A stretch of 43,717 bases of DNA from Pelagibacterales bacterium SAG-MED22. Its GTDB lineage: Bacteria; Pseudomonadota; Alphaproteobacteria; Pelagibacterales; Pelagibacteraceae. The notes beneath the pieces were generated by a model. That model did not search any database. It was not told where the DNA came from and saw only the letters and a list, made by a program, of their open reading frames with translations. How positions within the stretch are numbered: the first letter of the stretch is position 1; the number at the start of each line of letters is the position of its first letter. The stretch lies in the NCBI GenBank assembly GCA_014653985.1, contig JACWDT010000009.1:1-43717 (forward strand), in the 5' to 3' direction. A program made the position numbers and the translations under genes. Positions 24,723-33,341 of the stretch are shown piece by piece.

Positions 24723-24840
24723 TGGTAATGTTTATTATTAATATTTAATTAAAAGTATATAGGCAATTGCTACTAATTTTACTAATTAAATTATTCTATA
24801 AACATTCTAATGTATATTTAATTTATTAACATCTTTCATA

Positions 24841-24861
24841 GTGCTATAATATTTGTGCTAT
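24841..24861 (+). promoter_or_regulatory. -10 box and GTGCTAT direct repeat before the BASS gene
   Basis: A perfect TATAAT at 24845-24850 lies 9 nt before the ATG at 24860, leaving almost no leader. It sits between two copies of GTGCTAT (24841-24847 and 24855-24861), the second overlapping the start codon. The -35 region is poor, which would suit an activator. The arrangement could also be chance. Confidence 0.35.
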
Positions 24862-25705
24862 GGAAATAGTTACAAAAATAGCACCAATAGTTTTAGCCCT
24901 AATCATGCTAGGATTGGGTCTTGGTCTTTCAATTAAAGATTTCACAAGAATATTAAAAACCCCAAGGGACTTTATTGTAGGTTTTTTTTCTCAATTAATT
25001 TTGTTGCCAATTGTAGCTTTAATCATTGCACTAACTCTCGATCTTCCATCTGCTATAGCGATAGGTCTCATGATAATTGCCGCTGCACCTGGGGGTGTTA
25101 CTTCAAATGTTTTAACTAAATTTGCCAATGGTGATGTAGCATTATCGATTTCCTTAACTGCAGTAACTAGTTTAATCTGTATTGTTACAATTCCAATAAT
25201 TGTAATCAGTTCCGCTAGTATTTTAGGAGTTACCATTTCAAAAGAAATCTCAGTAATTGGAATTGCTTTGAAAATGGCCTTAGTAGTTACAGTCCCTGTA
25301 ATTATTGGAATGATTATAAGAGGTTTCGCTGAAAATTTTATTTTATCTAAAATTAATTTAATTAATAAATTAACAGGATGGTTATTTGTAATTGTATTTG
25401 TTGCAATATGGATTGAAGAAAAAGATAATATTTTTACCTATCTAGCTCAAGCAGGTTTAGCAGTATTAATTTTAAATGTTGTTATGATGGTATTGGCATA
25501 CTTTATTGCTAAAAAGTTTGTATCAGGAGTAGCACAACAAAAATGTATAGCATTAGAGTGTGGTCTGCAGAATGGAACTTTAGCGGTGTTTGTTGCAACA
25601 TTAATTTTTGATGATGTAGCTTATATAGTGCCAACAGGAGCCTATGCACTGCTAATGTATATAACTGGATTTATTTTTATTTATATCTTAAGAAAAAATA
25701 ATTAA
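24860..25705 (+). CDS. BASS-family (bile acid:sodium symporter-like) transporter
   Basis: 281 residues with about nine or ten hydrophobic helices. Family segments are MLGLGLGLSIKDF at the start, AAPGGVTSNVLTKFANGDVALSIS in the middle (the conserved sodium/substrate crossover) and ALECGLQNGTLAVFVA near the end. Members take up organic acids such as bile acids, pantoate or pyruvate with sodium. Placed between the Pta/HpsN-like pair and the taurine genes, it might carry a sulfonate or a related acid, but nothing in the sequence proves this. It abuts the convergent regulator with no gap. Confidence 0.85.
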   Translation: MEIVTKIAPIVLALIMLGLGLGLSIKDFTRILKTPRDFIVGFFSQLILLPIVALIIALTLDLPSAIAIGLMIIAAAPGGVTSNVLTKFANGDVALSISLTAVTSLICIVTIPIIVISSASILGVTISKEISVIGIALKMALVVTVPVIIGMIIRGFAENFILSKINLINKLTGWLFVIVFVAIWIEEKDNIFTYLAQAGLAVLILNVVMMVLAYFIAKKFVSGVAQQKCIALECGLQNGTLAVFVATLIFDDVAYIVPTGAYALLMYITGFIFIYILRKNN

Positions 25706-26710
25706 TTATCTCAAGTAACTAGGAATAAAATCATCATCTTTATCTTTACCCGAGTCGATAATTTTAATTTGATTAAATACTTTAAAAATAAAATTACTCA
25801 AGGTTTTAATATTTGCATCTTGTAATTCAGAACTTCGTTTTAAATTTGTACCTTGAATATTTATAAAAAGAAGTTTTTTTTCATTAATAGTTATATAATT
25901 ATTTTTAATTAAAAATTTTAATTTTCTAACAACAGTTGGCCTTGGAATTCCTGTAATATCAGACAAAGACATTGCATTCACACCTCTCTCATCTGAGCCC
26001 ATAACTTTTTTTTGATATGTTTTTAAATTTAAGTCCTTTACTTTGAAGCTCTTATTTTCAGATGCATTAAGCATTACTAAAATTCCAATACACATAGTTT
26101 CCAAATCTTTTACTTCTTTTCTCCACCTGTTGGTATAAACAAATATAAATTTATAAAACTGATACCAGCAAAAAGAGAAATTTTCTTTAATTGAATATGA
26201 TATCTGATCAATGCTAAAGATTTTTTCTCCTAATTTTTCATTTTTTAATATTTTGTTAAATTCAAATAATAAAGCACTTATATCTTTTATAGTATCTTTT
26301 CCGTTTGATATAGAAAGTGCAGATCTATCGATAAATATTTTCTTTCCATTTTTTTTAATTATATTTTTTTTTTCTAATTCTATAATTTTTCTTCTCACGC
26401 TTTCTTTAGGAATTTGAAGATCTTTTGAAATATCGCTAATGTTTATTTTGTCGATTTCTAGTGACCTATCTTTGTAAAAAGTGTCATAACTTACAATTAA
26501 TCCATTTCTCCTGAAAATGATTAAATCTTTGTTAATTAGGTAAAGCAAAATCAAATATTTATCTATATCGTTTTGAACACCGTAAGCTCTAATTAACCAA
26601 TTACTTATCATGACATAATAATAGGGAGCTAATTTGCTAAAATTATTACTAATAACTATAAAAATTTCTTTCTCGTCAATTTGAGCCGTAACGCTAGGTA
26701 CTATTGCCAT
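25706..26710 (-). CDS. Regulator with two helix-turn-helix segments
   Basis: 334 residues from the ATG at 26710, chosen because GGAG stands 6 nt upstream; a GTG six codons earlier would place this SD inside the gene. There are two separate HTH-like segments: about residues 91-118 (ISDISKDLQIPKESVRRKII...KKNII) and 247-274 (SLSDITGIPRPTVVRKLKF...KNNYI). Each is preceded by a similar helical region, so the protein looks like an internal duplication of the single-domain form at 20612. The family is not recognised. Its place between the BASS and taurine genes makes it a candidate regulator of sulfonate use. Confidence 0.7.
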   Translation of the reverse strand: MAIVPSVTAQIDEKEIFIVISNNFSKLAPYYYVMISNWLIRAYGVQNDIDKYLILLYLINKDLIIFRRNGLIVSYDTFYKDRSLEIDKINISDISKDLQIPKESVRRKIIELEKKNIIKKNGKKIFIDRSALSISNGKDTIKDISALLFEFNKILKNEKLGEKIFSIDQISYSIKENFSFCWYQFYKFIFVYTNRWRKEVKDLETMCIGILVMLNASENKSFKVKDLNLKTYQKKVMGSDERGVNAMSLSDITGIPRPTVVRKLKFLIKNNYITINEKKLLFINIQGTNLKRSSELQDANIKTLSNFIFKVFNQIKIIDSGKDKDDDFIPSYLR

Positions 26711-26725
26711 TGTTATCTCCTGACC

Positions 26726-26747
26726 CACTTTGAACTATTACAAAGTG
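26726..26747. promoter_or_regulatory. Inverted repeat upstream of the two-HTH regulator
   Basis: CACTTTG (26726-26732) and CAAAGTG (26741-26747) form a perfect 7-bp inverted repeat with an 8-nt spacer, 15 nt before the regulator ATG on the minus strand and 65 nt before the divergent small gene. It could be an autoregulatory operator or a 5' mRNA hairpin. No terminator T run follows. Confidence 0.45.
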
Positions 26748-26812
26748 AATAGCAACCCAAATTGGACTCTCCTTATATATCAAATTTTATCACCACATGG
26801 TTTAATGGATTA

Positions 26813-27010
26813 ATGAATAATGAAGGCTTAAATAGAACATCCCACGTTGTTGAAGACCCCACTCAAGATACTGAGGCTCCTCTTAGAGTGAACGTGGATG
26901 TTCTTAAGCAAAGACTAATTGAACAACAAAGAAAAGACAGAGTTAAGAGAACAATTATTTTATCTACAGTAGTAGTATCTTTAGGTGCTTTGACTGTGTT
27001 AACTTATTAA
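26813..27010 (+). CDS. Small tail-anchored membrane protein, copy 1
   Basis: 65 residues from ATG 26813; an in-frame TTG at 26762 would give 82 residues. I prefer the ATG because the result matches the length of the related protein at 36970 (66 residues). The cytosolic part contains VNVDVLKQRLIEQQRKDRVKR and is followed by one C-terminal helix (TIILSTVVVSLGALTVL). The V-D/N-V-D/N-VL-x-x-R core and tail anchor are shared with 36970-37170. Function unknown. It overlaps the end of the convergent dehydrogenase gene by 12 nt. Confidence 0.6.
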   Translation: MNNEGLNRTSHVVEDPTQDTEAPLRVNVDVLKQRLIEQQRKDRVKRTIILSTVVVSLGALTVLTY

Positions 27011-28003
27011 AGTTTCCAGGTCCTTTTTAATTATATCTGAAATAAAAATTTCTTTTTTAGAATTTTTTTTAAATCTGTAATACTTATTTTGTCCTGGATA
27101 CATTATTTCTTTTACTCCTTTCATTCTTGGAAGTTTTTTAATTGTTTGAATGTTATCTTTTATTCTTTGATTATAATTTTTTTGAAATAAATTGGCTTTA
27201 AAGGTGATGAATAAATGTCCAATATTTTGTGGTCCAGAAAAATCATCGAATGGATCTTTTACTCGTCCTGCATGGTTTCCACCTGTAATAACTCCACTTA
27301 AAATATCAACCATCCATGCAAGACCAGATCCTCTAAATCCTGCAATTGGTAGCTGAACACCTTCTAATGCTTTCTTCGCATCATTAGTTGGTATACCTAA
27401 CTTATCTAGCGCAACACCGTCAGGAATTTTTTGATTATTTCTTGCAGCAACTCTTATTTTTCCTCTATTAATCATAGAAACTGAGGTATCTAATATAAAA
27501 GGAATTTTTGTTCCAGTTGGAGTTCCAAAACATATAGGGTTTGTTCCAAACAAACTTTTTAATGCGCCATGTGGCGCAACCGCAGGAGGTGCATTAGTAT
27601 AAATCATAGTAATTAAATTTTTTTTAACTGCTTGTTCAGCGTAATAGCCTGATAATCCATAGTGCCCACTTCCTTTGATGGCAACCATTCCAATGCCAGT
27701 TGTTTGTGCATGCTTGATTGCAGTCTTTATTCCAAGATCAGCAGCCACAAAACCTATACTGTTGTTTGCATCAATATGAGATGTGGATTGGGAAATTTTT
27801 TTTATTTTAATTTTTGGTTTAGGATTAATTACTTTCTTTGAAATTCTATCACAATACATTTTAAGTCTTGATAATCCATGTCCATAAGCACCAACCAGTT
27901 CAGCATTAATTAATGCATTTGCTGAGATTGTTGCATGATCTTTATTTAAGCCAAATTTTTGAAATATTTTGATGACTTGTTTTTTTAAGATTAAGGTTTT
28001 CAT
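26999..28003 (-). CDS. Ldh-family (malate/L-lactate/sulfolactate) dehydrogenase
   Basis: 334 residues of the NAD(P)-dependent malate/L-lactate dehydrogenase type (ComC, SlcC, YlbC). Family signatures are NAELVGAYGHGLSRLKMYCD near the start, the catalytic histidine in GSGHYGLSGYYAE, PPAVAPHGALKSLFGTNPICFGTP, and GFRGSGLAWMVDILSG near the end. The ATG at 28003 has an AAGG SD and lies 1 nt after the tauC stop; an upstream GTG inside tauC is less likely. Known members oxidise (S)-sulfolactate to sulfopyruvate or reduce it, which would fit this locus. Malate, lactate or ureidoglycolate are alternatives. Confidence 0.83.
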   Translation of the reverse strand: MKTLILKKQVIKIFQKFGLNKDHATISANALINAELVGAYGHGLSRLKMYCDRISKKVINPKPKIKIKKISQSTSHIDANNSIGFVAADLGIKTAIKHAQTTGIGMVAIKGSGHYGLSGYYAEQAVKKNLITMIYTNAPPAVAPHGALKSLFGTNPICFGTPTGTKIPFILDTSVSMINRGKIRVAARNNQKIPDGVALDKLGIPTNDAKKALEGVQLPIAGFRGSGLAWMVDILSGVITGGNHAGRVKDPFDDFSGPQNIGHLFITFKANLFQKNYNQRIKDNIQTIKKLPRMKGVKEIMYPGQNKYYRFKKNSKKEIFISDIIKKDLETLIS

Positions 28004-28004
28004 T

Positions 28005-29930
28005 TTAACCTTTTCCACGCCATGGAATAGTTTTATCGATAACTTTTCTTAAAGTGATATCAAATAATAATCCAAGCATTCCCATGATAAAAATAGTGAT
28101 CCAAATTACTTCGTATTGAAAGTATTTTTTAGCAACATTTTCCACAAATCCAATACCAGTAGTTCCAGCTAAAAATTCAGCAGCAACCAATGTTCCCCAA
28201 CACATTCCAACAGCAACCCTTATTCCAGTTAAAATTTCTGGGAGTGAGTTTGGAAAAATTACATATCTTAAAATTTGTCTCTTTGATGCGCCTAATGAGT
28301 GAGCTGCATGGATTTTTGAAAGCTGAGTTCCTGAAGCACCAGCTCTTGCAGAAATGATCATAATAGATAAAGAGACCATAAATAATAAAAATACTTTACC
28401 CGTGTTATCAATTCCTAAAACTGAGATAATAAGAGGGGCCCAAGCAAGAGGCGGCACTGGTCTATACAATTCTATTAATGGATCAAAAAATCCTTTTGCA
28501 AATCTATTTAGCCCCATAAATAAGCCTAAAGGAACACCAATTAGAATTCCAAAAACTAACCCTAAAAATACCCTTAAAAACGAGTCCCAAATATGCCCGT
28601 AGGGCACAGGAATTTTGAATAATTTAAAGTCACCAGTAACAACTTTTAAAACATTTCCCTTAAAGTTTTCTTTAACAATTCCGTCTTTGGTATGAACAGG
28701 ATAATCGCCTGGCAAAATATCAGCTATCCAATCAGGTAAAATAAAACCAACTATTGATGAAACATCAATCATTTCTATCCAAAGCAGTGGAATATTTTTA
28801 TAACCAACACTTGGTTTAGACATTAGGATAAATTTATTTAAAGTATCAGACGGTTTTGGTAACCATCTTCCTGAACCTTGCTCTGAACAACTTGGTCCAC
28901 TTGCAACTATTGTTCCCGCTGGAAATAGGAGAATATCAATTAATCTCAATCCACCTTGTTCTGATTTTTGTATATTATCAAACTCAATAATTGCTTTTTG
29001 CATTTCATTAAGAGCATTAGGAGGGTAGATACTTGCAAACTCGATACGTCTTGCAATTTTAACAATATTTTTTGCGTAGTCTGATGCTATTTCTTCGTTA
29101 TCATTTAAACCTTTTCTGTAGGTTTTAATATCATCCTTTAATTGTTTGATTGAAGTTTTGAATTGAGGATTGTGATTTCTAAGTTTAAAAAATTTATCAC
29201 TTATGACTTTAAGCTTTTCAGCTGCAGCATGAAATTTAAGACCTTTGTTTGTCTCAGGAACTACAGGGACTTCTATCGTATTTTCTATAGATCCAGTTCC
29301 AGATTGAACTTTTATAATTCCCCATCCTCCTTGTTCAGATATAGCTCTTTGTCTTTCATTTTTTTGTTCTTGTGTTTCAAATGGATAATCTTTTTGTTTG
29401 AAATTTGAGGTTAAGAGTTTTATCTCTTCAGTCATTTCGTTAATTTTAGCTTTGGTATCCCTCTCAATTAGATCTTCATTAGTTAACAAAGGTATTAATT
29501 GAATGGTTTTATTTATGTAACTAACCAAAATAGTTTTTTGCTGACTATTTAAGTCTGGAGAATTTTGAATTTCTTTAGTAATTTTTTGAAGATTTTTGTT
29601 TTCAATTTTTATTATTGAAGTACTTTTGAATTCTCTTTCCTCAATAGGAAATTGATATTTCAATCCCAGTAAAGAGTCATTTACTTTTGCAACTTGACAT
29701 AACTCATTTGCTGATTTTGGATAAAAACCTTTCGCAATGTCCCAAGAATAATAAAGCCAAACCAAAAGTATTGCAGCACTTCCAACAATAACCCAGTGCG
29801 TACCACCTTTTGCTCTTTCAGGATTTCCAAATACGGCGTCTACTTTTTCTGTTCTAATTAATCTACGACCGTAAAGAATGCTTCCTATAATCGCAACAAA
29901 TATTAATAAAGTTACTATTTGAATAAACAT
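28005..29930 (-). CDS. tauC: Taurine-type ABC transporter permease with a large N-terminal extension
   Basis: 641 residues, whereas ordinary TauC/SsuC permeases have about 270. Residues 447-635 are a normal binding-protein-dependent permease: RPVPPLAWAPL (490-500), the EAA loop AAHSLGASKRQILRYVIFPNS (542-562) and AEFLAGTTGIGFVE. Before it come two transmembrane helices (about 2-22 and 46-66) and a helical, probably periplasmic region of about 270 residues with only two cysteines (C78 and C348), then CSEQGSGRWLPKPSD. It overlaps tauB by TAATG. The extension might bind the receptor or another partner; its role is unknown. Confidence 0.88.
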   Translation of the reverse strand: MFIQIVTLLIFVAIIGSILYGRRLIRTEKVDAVFGNPERAKGGTHWVIVGSAAILLVWLYYSWDIAKGFYPKSANELCQVAKVNDSLLGLKYQFPIEEREFKSTSIIKIENKNLQKITKEIQNSPDLNSQQKTILVSYINKTIQLIPLLTNEDLIERDTKAKINEMTEEIKLLTSNFKQKDYPFETQEQKNERQRAISEQGGWGIIKVQSGTGSIENTIEVPVVPETNKGLKFHAAAEKLKVISDKFFKLRNHNPQFKTSIKQLKDDIKTYRKGLNDNEEIASDYAKNIVKIARRIEFASIYPPNALNEMQKAIIEFDNIQKSEQGGLRLIDILLFPAGTIVASGPSCSEQGSGRWLPKPSDTLNKFILMSKPSVGYKNIPLLWIEMIDVSSIVGFILPDWIADILPGDYPVHTKDGIVKENFKGNVLKVVTGDFKLFKIPVPYGHIWDSFLRVFLGLVFGILIGVPLGLFMGLNRFAKGFFDPLIELYRPVPPLAWAPLIISVLGIDNTGKVFLLFMVSLSIMIISARAGASGTQLSKIHAAHSLGASKRQILRYVIFPNSLPEILTGIRVAVGMCWGTLVAAEFLAGTTGIGFVENVAKKYFQYEVIWITIFIMGMLGLLFDITLRKVIDKTIPWRGKG

Positions 29931-30727
29931 TAATTTTCTTTACCCATTATCTCTTCTTCCATATTCCAGATCATGGACAAAATTTCTTCTCTCTTTGATG
30001 AAAAATCTTTATTCTTTTTAATTTCTCTTAAATCTTCTTTAAGACCCATTTCTGCAAATGGAAGATTGTATTCTTTATGTATTCTTCCTGGTCTTGGCGC
30101 CATTACATATAATCGTTCTCCAAGCAACAAAGCTTCCTCAACAGAGTGAGTAATTAGAATGATCGTTTTTCCAGTTTCTTTCCAAATTTTTAATACTAAA
30201 GACTGCATTTTTTCCCTAGTTAAGGCATCTAATGCACCTAACGGCTCATCCATTAAAATTAAATCAGGATCATTTATAAGGCATCTTGCAAGTGCCACTC
30301 TCTGTTGCATACCTCCAGACAATTGGTAGGTAGGTGTATTGCCAAAACCTTTTAGACCAACAATTTCTAGCCACTCCTCTACTTTTTCTTCAGTTAATTT
30401 TGTATCTTCTTTTTTCATACGCAATCCAAAGTTTACGTTTTCAGCAACTGTTAACCATTCAAACAAAGCACCTTGTTGAAATACCATTCCTCTCTCAACA
30501 CCTGGACCATCAATTTCTTTATCATTTAATGTTATTGTCCCAGAAGTAGGTCTTAAAAATCCAGCAGTAATATTTAATAAAGTTGTTTTTCCACAACCAG
30601 AAGGCCCAAGAACAGTGAGTAGTTCTCCTTTTTTTAGAGTAAAACTTACATCTTTTAATGCGTGAACAGTCTCTCCTTTTGGAGTTTTAAAAATCATATT
30701 TAGATTTTCAGAAATAAGATCACTCAT
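29930..30727 (-). CDS. tauB: Taurine-type ABC transporter ATP-binding protein
   Basis: 265-residue ATPase with Walker A GPSGCGKTT, Q-loop MVFQQGALFEWLTV, signature LSGGMQQRVALARCL, Walker B LILMDEPLGALD and the switch histidine in ILITHSVEEA. The closing region MAPRPGRI is typical of the TauB/SsuB/NrtD group. It drives uptake with TauA and the extended TauC. A perfect hairpin terminator lies between tauA and this gene, so it is probably expressed less than tauA. Confidence 0.92.
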   Translation of the reverse strand: MSDLISENLNMIFKTPKGETVHALKDVSFTLKKGELLTVLGPSGCGKTTLLNITAGFLRPTSGTITLNDKEIDGPGVERGMVFQQGALFEWLTVAENVNFGLRMKKEDTKLTEEKVEEWLEIVGLKGFGNTPTYQLSGGMQQRVALARCLINDPDLILMDEPLGALDALTREKMQSLVLKIWKETGKTIILITHSVEEALLLGERLYVMAPRPGRIHKEYNLPFAEMGLKEDLREIKKNKDFSSKREEILSMIWNMEEEIMGKEN

Positions 30728-30752
30728 TGACTACCTTATATTAGAAATTTAG

Positions 30753-30791
30753 TAAAAAAAATAGGCACCAATCATTATAATTGGTGCCTAT
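30753..30791 (-). terminator. Intrinsic terminator/attenuator between tauA and tauB
   Basis: ATAGGCACCAAT (30761-30772) and ATTGGTGCCTAT (30780-30791) form a perfect 12-bp stem with a 7-nt loop. On the minus strand it is followed by a run of seven T (complement of 30754-30760). tauA is upstream and tauB starts about 25 nt beyond, so this should cut most transcripts after tauA. Confidence 0.88.
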
Positions 30792-30813
30792 TTAAATTTT
30801 AAACCTTTAAAAA

Positions 30814-31755
30814 TTATAAAGGTAGGAAACTTGTATCTACAGCTCCATCCGGTGTTCCCATTCCTTTTAGGAAACCATCAAGATTACCGCTTTCCATAGA
30901 TTGCTTAGTTTCTGATGGAGTTAAGAATTTAAATCCATCTAAAGTTTCTTTCATATCAGCAACTTTCATTTCAGAAGCTTTTGACATAGAGTTCATATCA
31001 CTTTTACCAGCTCTATATCTGTCGTTTGCTTCATGAGTTACTTCTATAAAAGTTCTCAACATTCCTGGATTTTCCTTCATAAACTTATCTGTTACAGAAG
31101 TAATATCTATTCCTAAGATACCTGCATCTCTAGCTTCTTGAACTGTTAGTAATCTTGATCCAACAGCAACTGCAGCCTTGATAGAGTTACCACCAAACAA
31201 ACATGCCATTACAACATCACCACTAACTAATGCAGCAGCACCTTCCTCAGGATCCATTTGAATTATATCCATTTTACTTCTGTCAGCTCCAACAACTTTC
31301 ATACTTTCATCGAAAACATATTCAGCCATTGTTCCAAGAGGTACAGCAACTTTTTTACCTTCTAACTCTGATCCATTTGCTTTTGTAATTCCAGAAGCAT
31401 TAGATGTAACACAAGTTGTTCCACCCATACCGTATTCCATAGCAATATCTACTAGCTTAAGAGGTGCTTTAGATTTCACAGCATTGATAAAAGGTACTAA
31501 ACCTTGCGAGTAAGAAATATCAATATCTCCCGCTAGCATAGCATCAGTCATTGCTCCACCGTTTGTGAAGTTTGTCCATTTAACCGGTACACCAAGAGCT
31601 TTTGCAAAATTTTTCTTTTGCATGTCCTCTAGGTTAGGACTTGGCCATTCTAGAAAATAGGCAACTCTAACTTCTTTTGCAGCTGAATTTGCAACTGAAA
31701 TAGATAGGTTAAGCGCAAGTATAGATCCTAGAATAAAAGTTAATAATTTTTTCAT
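30814..31755 (-). CDS. tauA: Taurine-type ABC transporter substrate-binding protein
   Basis: 313 residues with a Sec signal peptide (MKKLLTFILGSILALNLSISVANSA). The mature protein follows TauA/SsuA: VRVAYFLEWPSPN, then MTDAMLAGDIDISYSQGLVPF, an EGAAALVSGDVVMACL segment and GFKFLTP near the end. It binds the sulfonate in the periplasm. The aminotransferase and alanine dehydrogenase genes that diverge from it support taurine as ligand. A strong hairpin behind it gives a likely excess of binding protein. The ligand is inferred and not proven. Confidence 0.88.
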   Translation of the reverse strand: MKKLLTFILGSILALNLSISVANSAAKEVRVAYFLEWPSPNLEDMQKKNFAKALGVPVKWTNFTNGGAMTDAMLAGDIDISYSQGLVPFINAVKSKAPLKLVDIAMEYGMGGTTCVTSNASGITKANGSELEGKKVAVPLGTMAEYVFDESMKVVGADRSKMDIIQMDPEEGAAALVSGDVVMACLFGGNSIKAAVAVGSRLLTVQEARDAGILGIDITSVTDKFMKENPGMLRTFIEVTHEANDRYRAGKSDMNSMSKASEMKVADMKETLDGFKFLTPSETKQSMESGNLDGFLKGMGTPDGAVDTSFLPL

Positions 31756-31966
31756 TTATTCCCCTATGTTTAATTAATTAAATTGCACATATTTAAATTC
31801 AATTTTAGAGAGAAGTAAAACACTTTATAACGAAAAGCTGGTGTGCAAATAAATCAATTGTACAATTTAAAGTTGTATATTAATATTGTCCAATGTAGGT
31901 CAAAATAAATGTAGTAAACAAAACATTTTAGTCTACATATTTTGTAATAACTAAAAATTAAAAATT
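31756..31966. promoter_or_regulatory. Divergent control region between tauA and the aminotransferase gene
   Basis: 211 nt hold the promoters for both directions. A 12-bp palindrome, AATTGTACAATT (31856-31867), lies near the centre. TTGT-type motifs repeat in one orientation at 31858, 31873 and 31886, as could suit a regulator binding several sites. I do not see the CTGGAC-type repeats reported for TauR, and no tauR gene is present. Confidence 0.4.
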
Positions 31967-33313
31967 ATGAGCTCAGAAAACAGAACTTCGGTACCAAATT
32001 CTTTAAACGAACATTGGATGCCATTTACATCCAATAAAGATTTTAAAGCTAATCCAAGATTAATTACTGAAGCTAAGGGAGTTTATTTAAAGACCCATCA
32101 CGGAAAAACCCAAATTGATGCAAGTTCAGGATTATTTTGCAATCCTTTAGGTCATGGAAGAAAAGAAATTACTGAAGCTGTAACTAAACAATTAGAAACT
32201 TTAGATTATGCTCAACCATTCCAACAGGGTTTTGGTGGATCATTTGAACTAGCCACAAGAATTTCAAAACATACTCCAGCAGATTTGAACAAAATGTTTT
32301 ACACAATTTGTGGATCAACAGCTGTTGAGACAGCAATTAAAATTGCAGTCGCTTATCATAGAGCAAAAGGTAATGCTCATAGATTTAGATTTGTAGGTCG
32401 TGAGCGTGGATATCATGGTATGAACATTGGTTGTGTTTCTGTTGGTGGAATGATCAACAATGTTAAAACTTTTGCAAGTATTCTAATGCCAGGTGTTCAA
32501 CATATGAGACACACACATTTACCAGAACATAAATTTGTAAGCGGCCAACCAGAGACTGGTGCAGACTTAGCTGACGACTTAGAAAGAATAGCAACTAACT
32601 TTGGACCTGAGAATATTGCAGCCTGTATCGTTGAACCAATTGCTGGATCAACTGGAACTTTAGTACCACCAAAAGGTTATTTACAAAAGTTAAGAGATAC
32701 TTGTGATAAACACGGCATACTTTTAATTTTTGATGAAGTAATAACCGGATGGGGCAGAACTGGATCGGTATTTGCTAGTCAGGAGTTTGGGGTGACACCA
32801 GATATCATGACAATGGCTAAAGCAACAACCAATGGTGTAGTGCCGATGGGTGTTGTTGCATGTAAAGATGAAATTTATGATGCAGTGATGGATGCTTCTC
32901 CTATGGGTTCGGTAGAATTATTTCATGGTTATACGTATTCAGGAATACCAGTTGCTGTAGCTGCAGCTTTAGCAGTTCAAGATATTTTTGAAAAAGAAGA
33001 TATCTTTGAAAGAGCAAAAAATTTAGCTCCTTATTTTCAAAAAGGTTTATTTTCACTACAAGATTTAGAAGCTGTAGATAATATTAGAGGATATGGAATG
33101 ATGGGTGGAATTGATATGAAATTAAATACTAAACCAGGCAAAGCAGGTTATGAAACTTTTAAAGCTTGTTACGAAGCAGGAGTAAATTTCAAGGCTACTG
33201 GAGATTGTTTAATAATAGCTCCACAGTTTATATGTGAAGAAAAACATATTGATGAAATTATCGATAAACTAAGAACTGGTATAACTAATTATCAAAAAAA
33301 CCAAAAAAATTAA
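31967..33313 (+). CDS. tpa: Class-III omega-amino acid-pyruvate aminotransferase (taurine-pyruvate type)
   Basis: 448-residue PLP transaminase. The N terminus NSLNEHWMPFTSNKDFK is that of omega-amino acid:pyruvate transaminases. The PLP-binding aspartate is D256 in FDEVITGWGRTG, the Schiff-base lysine K285 in MTMAKATTNG. Activity would move the amino group of taurine (or beta-alanine or hypotaurine) to pyruvate, giving sulfoacetaldehyde and alanine. The alanine dehydrogenase next to it would regenerate pyruvate and free ammonia. The subgroup is closer to beta-alanine-pyruvate enzymes than to classical Tpa, so the substrate rests on context. Confidence 0.82.
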   Translation: MSSENRTSVPNSLNEHWMPFTSNKDFKANPRLITEAKGVYLKTHHGKTQIDASSGLFCNPLGHGRKEITEAVTKQLETLDYAQPFQQGFGGSFELATRISKHTPADLNKMFYTICGSTAVETAIKIAVAYHRAKGNAHRFRFVGRERGYHGMNIGCVSVGGMINNVKTFASILMPGVQHMRHTHLPEHKFVSGQPETGADLADDLERIATNFGPENIAACIVEPIAGSTGTLVPPKGYLQKLRDTCDKHGILLIFDEVITGWGRTGSVFASQEFGVTPDIMTMAKATTNGVVPMGVVACKDEIYDAVMDASPMGSVELFHGYTYSGIPVAVAAALAVQDIFEKEDIFERAKNLAPYFQKGLFSLQDLEAVDNIRGYGMMGGIDMKLNTKPGKAGYETFKACYEAGVNFKATGDCLIIAPQFICEEKHIDEIIDKLRTGITNYQKNQKN

Positions 33314-33341
33314 TTAATTTTAATTTAAAAAAAGAAAGCCC

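Noticed and set aside
26762..26812. TTG start giving an 82-residue form of the first tail-anchored protein
   Set aside because: The ATG at 26813 gives nearly the same length as the related protein at 36970, and the extra 17 residues have no counterpart there.
31756..31966. TauR/MocR-type binding sites in the tauA-tpa gap
   Set aside because: No CTGGAC-type repeats and no tauR-like gene were found; only a palindrome and TTGT motifs are visible.
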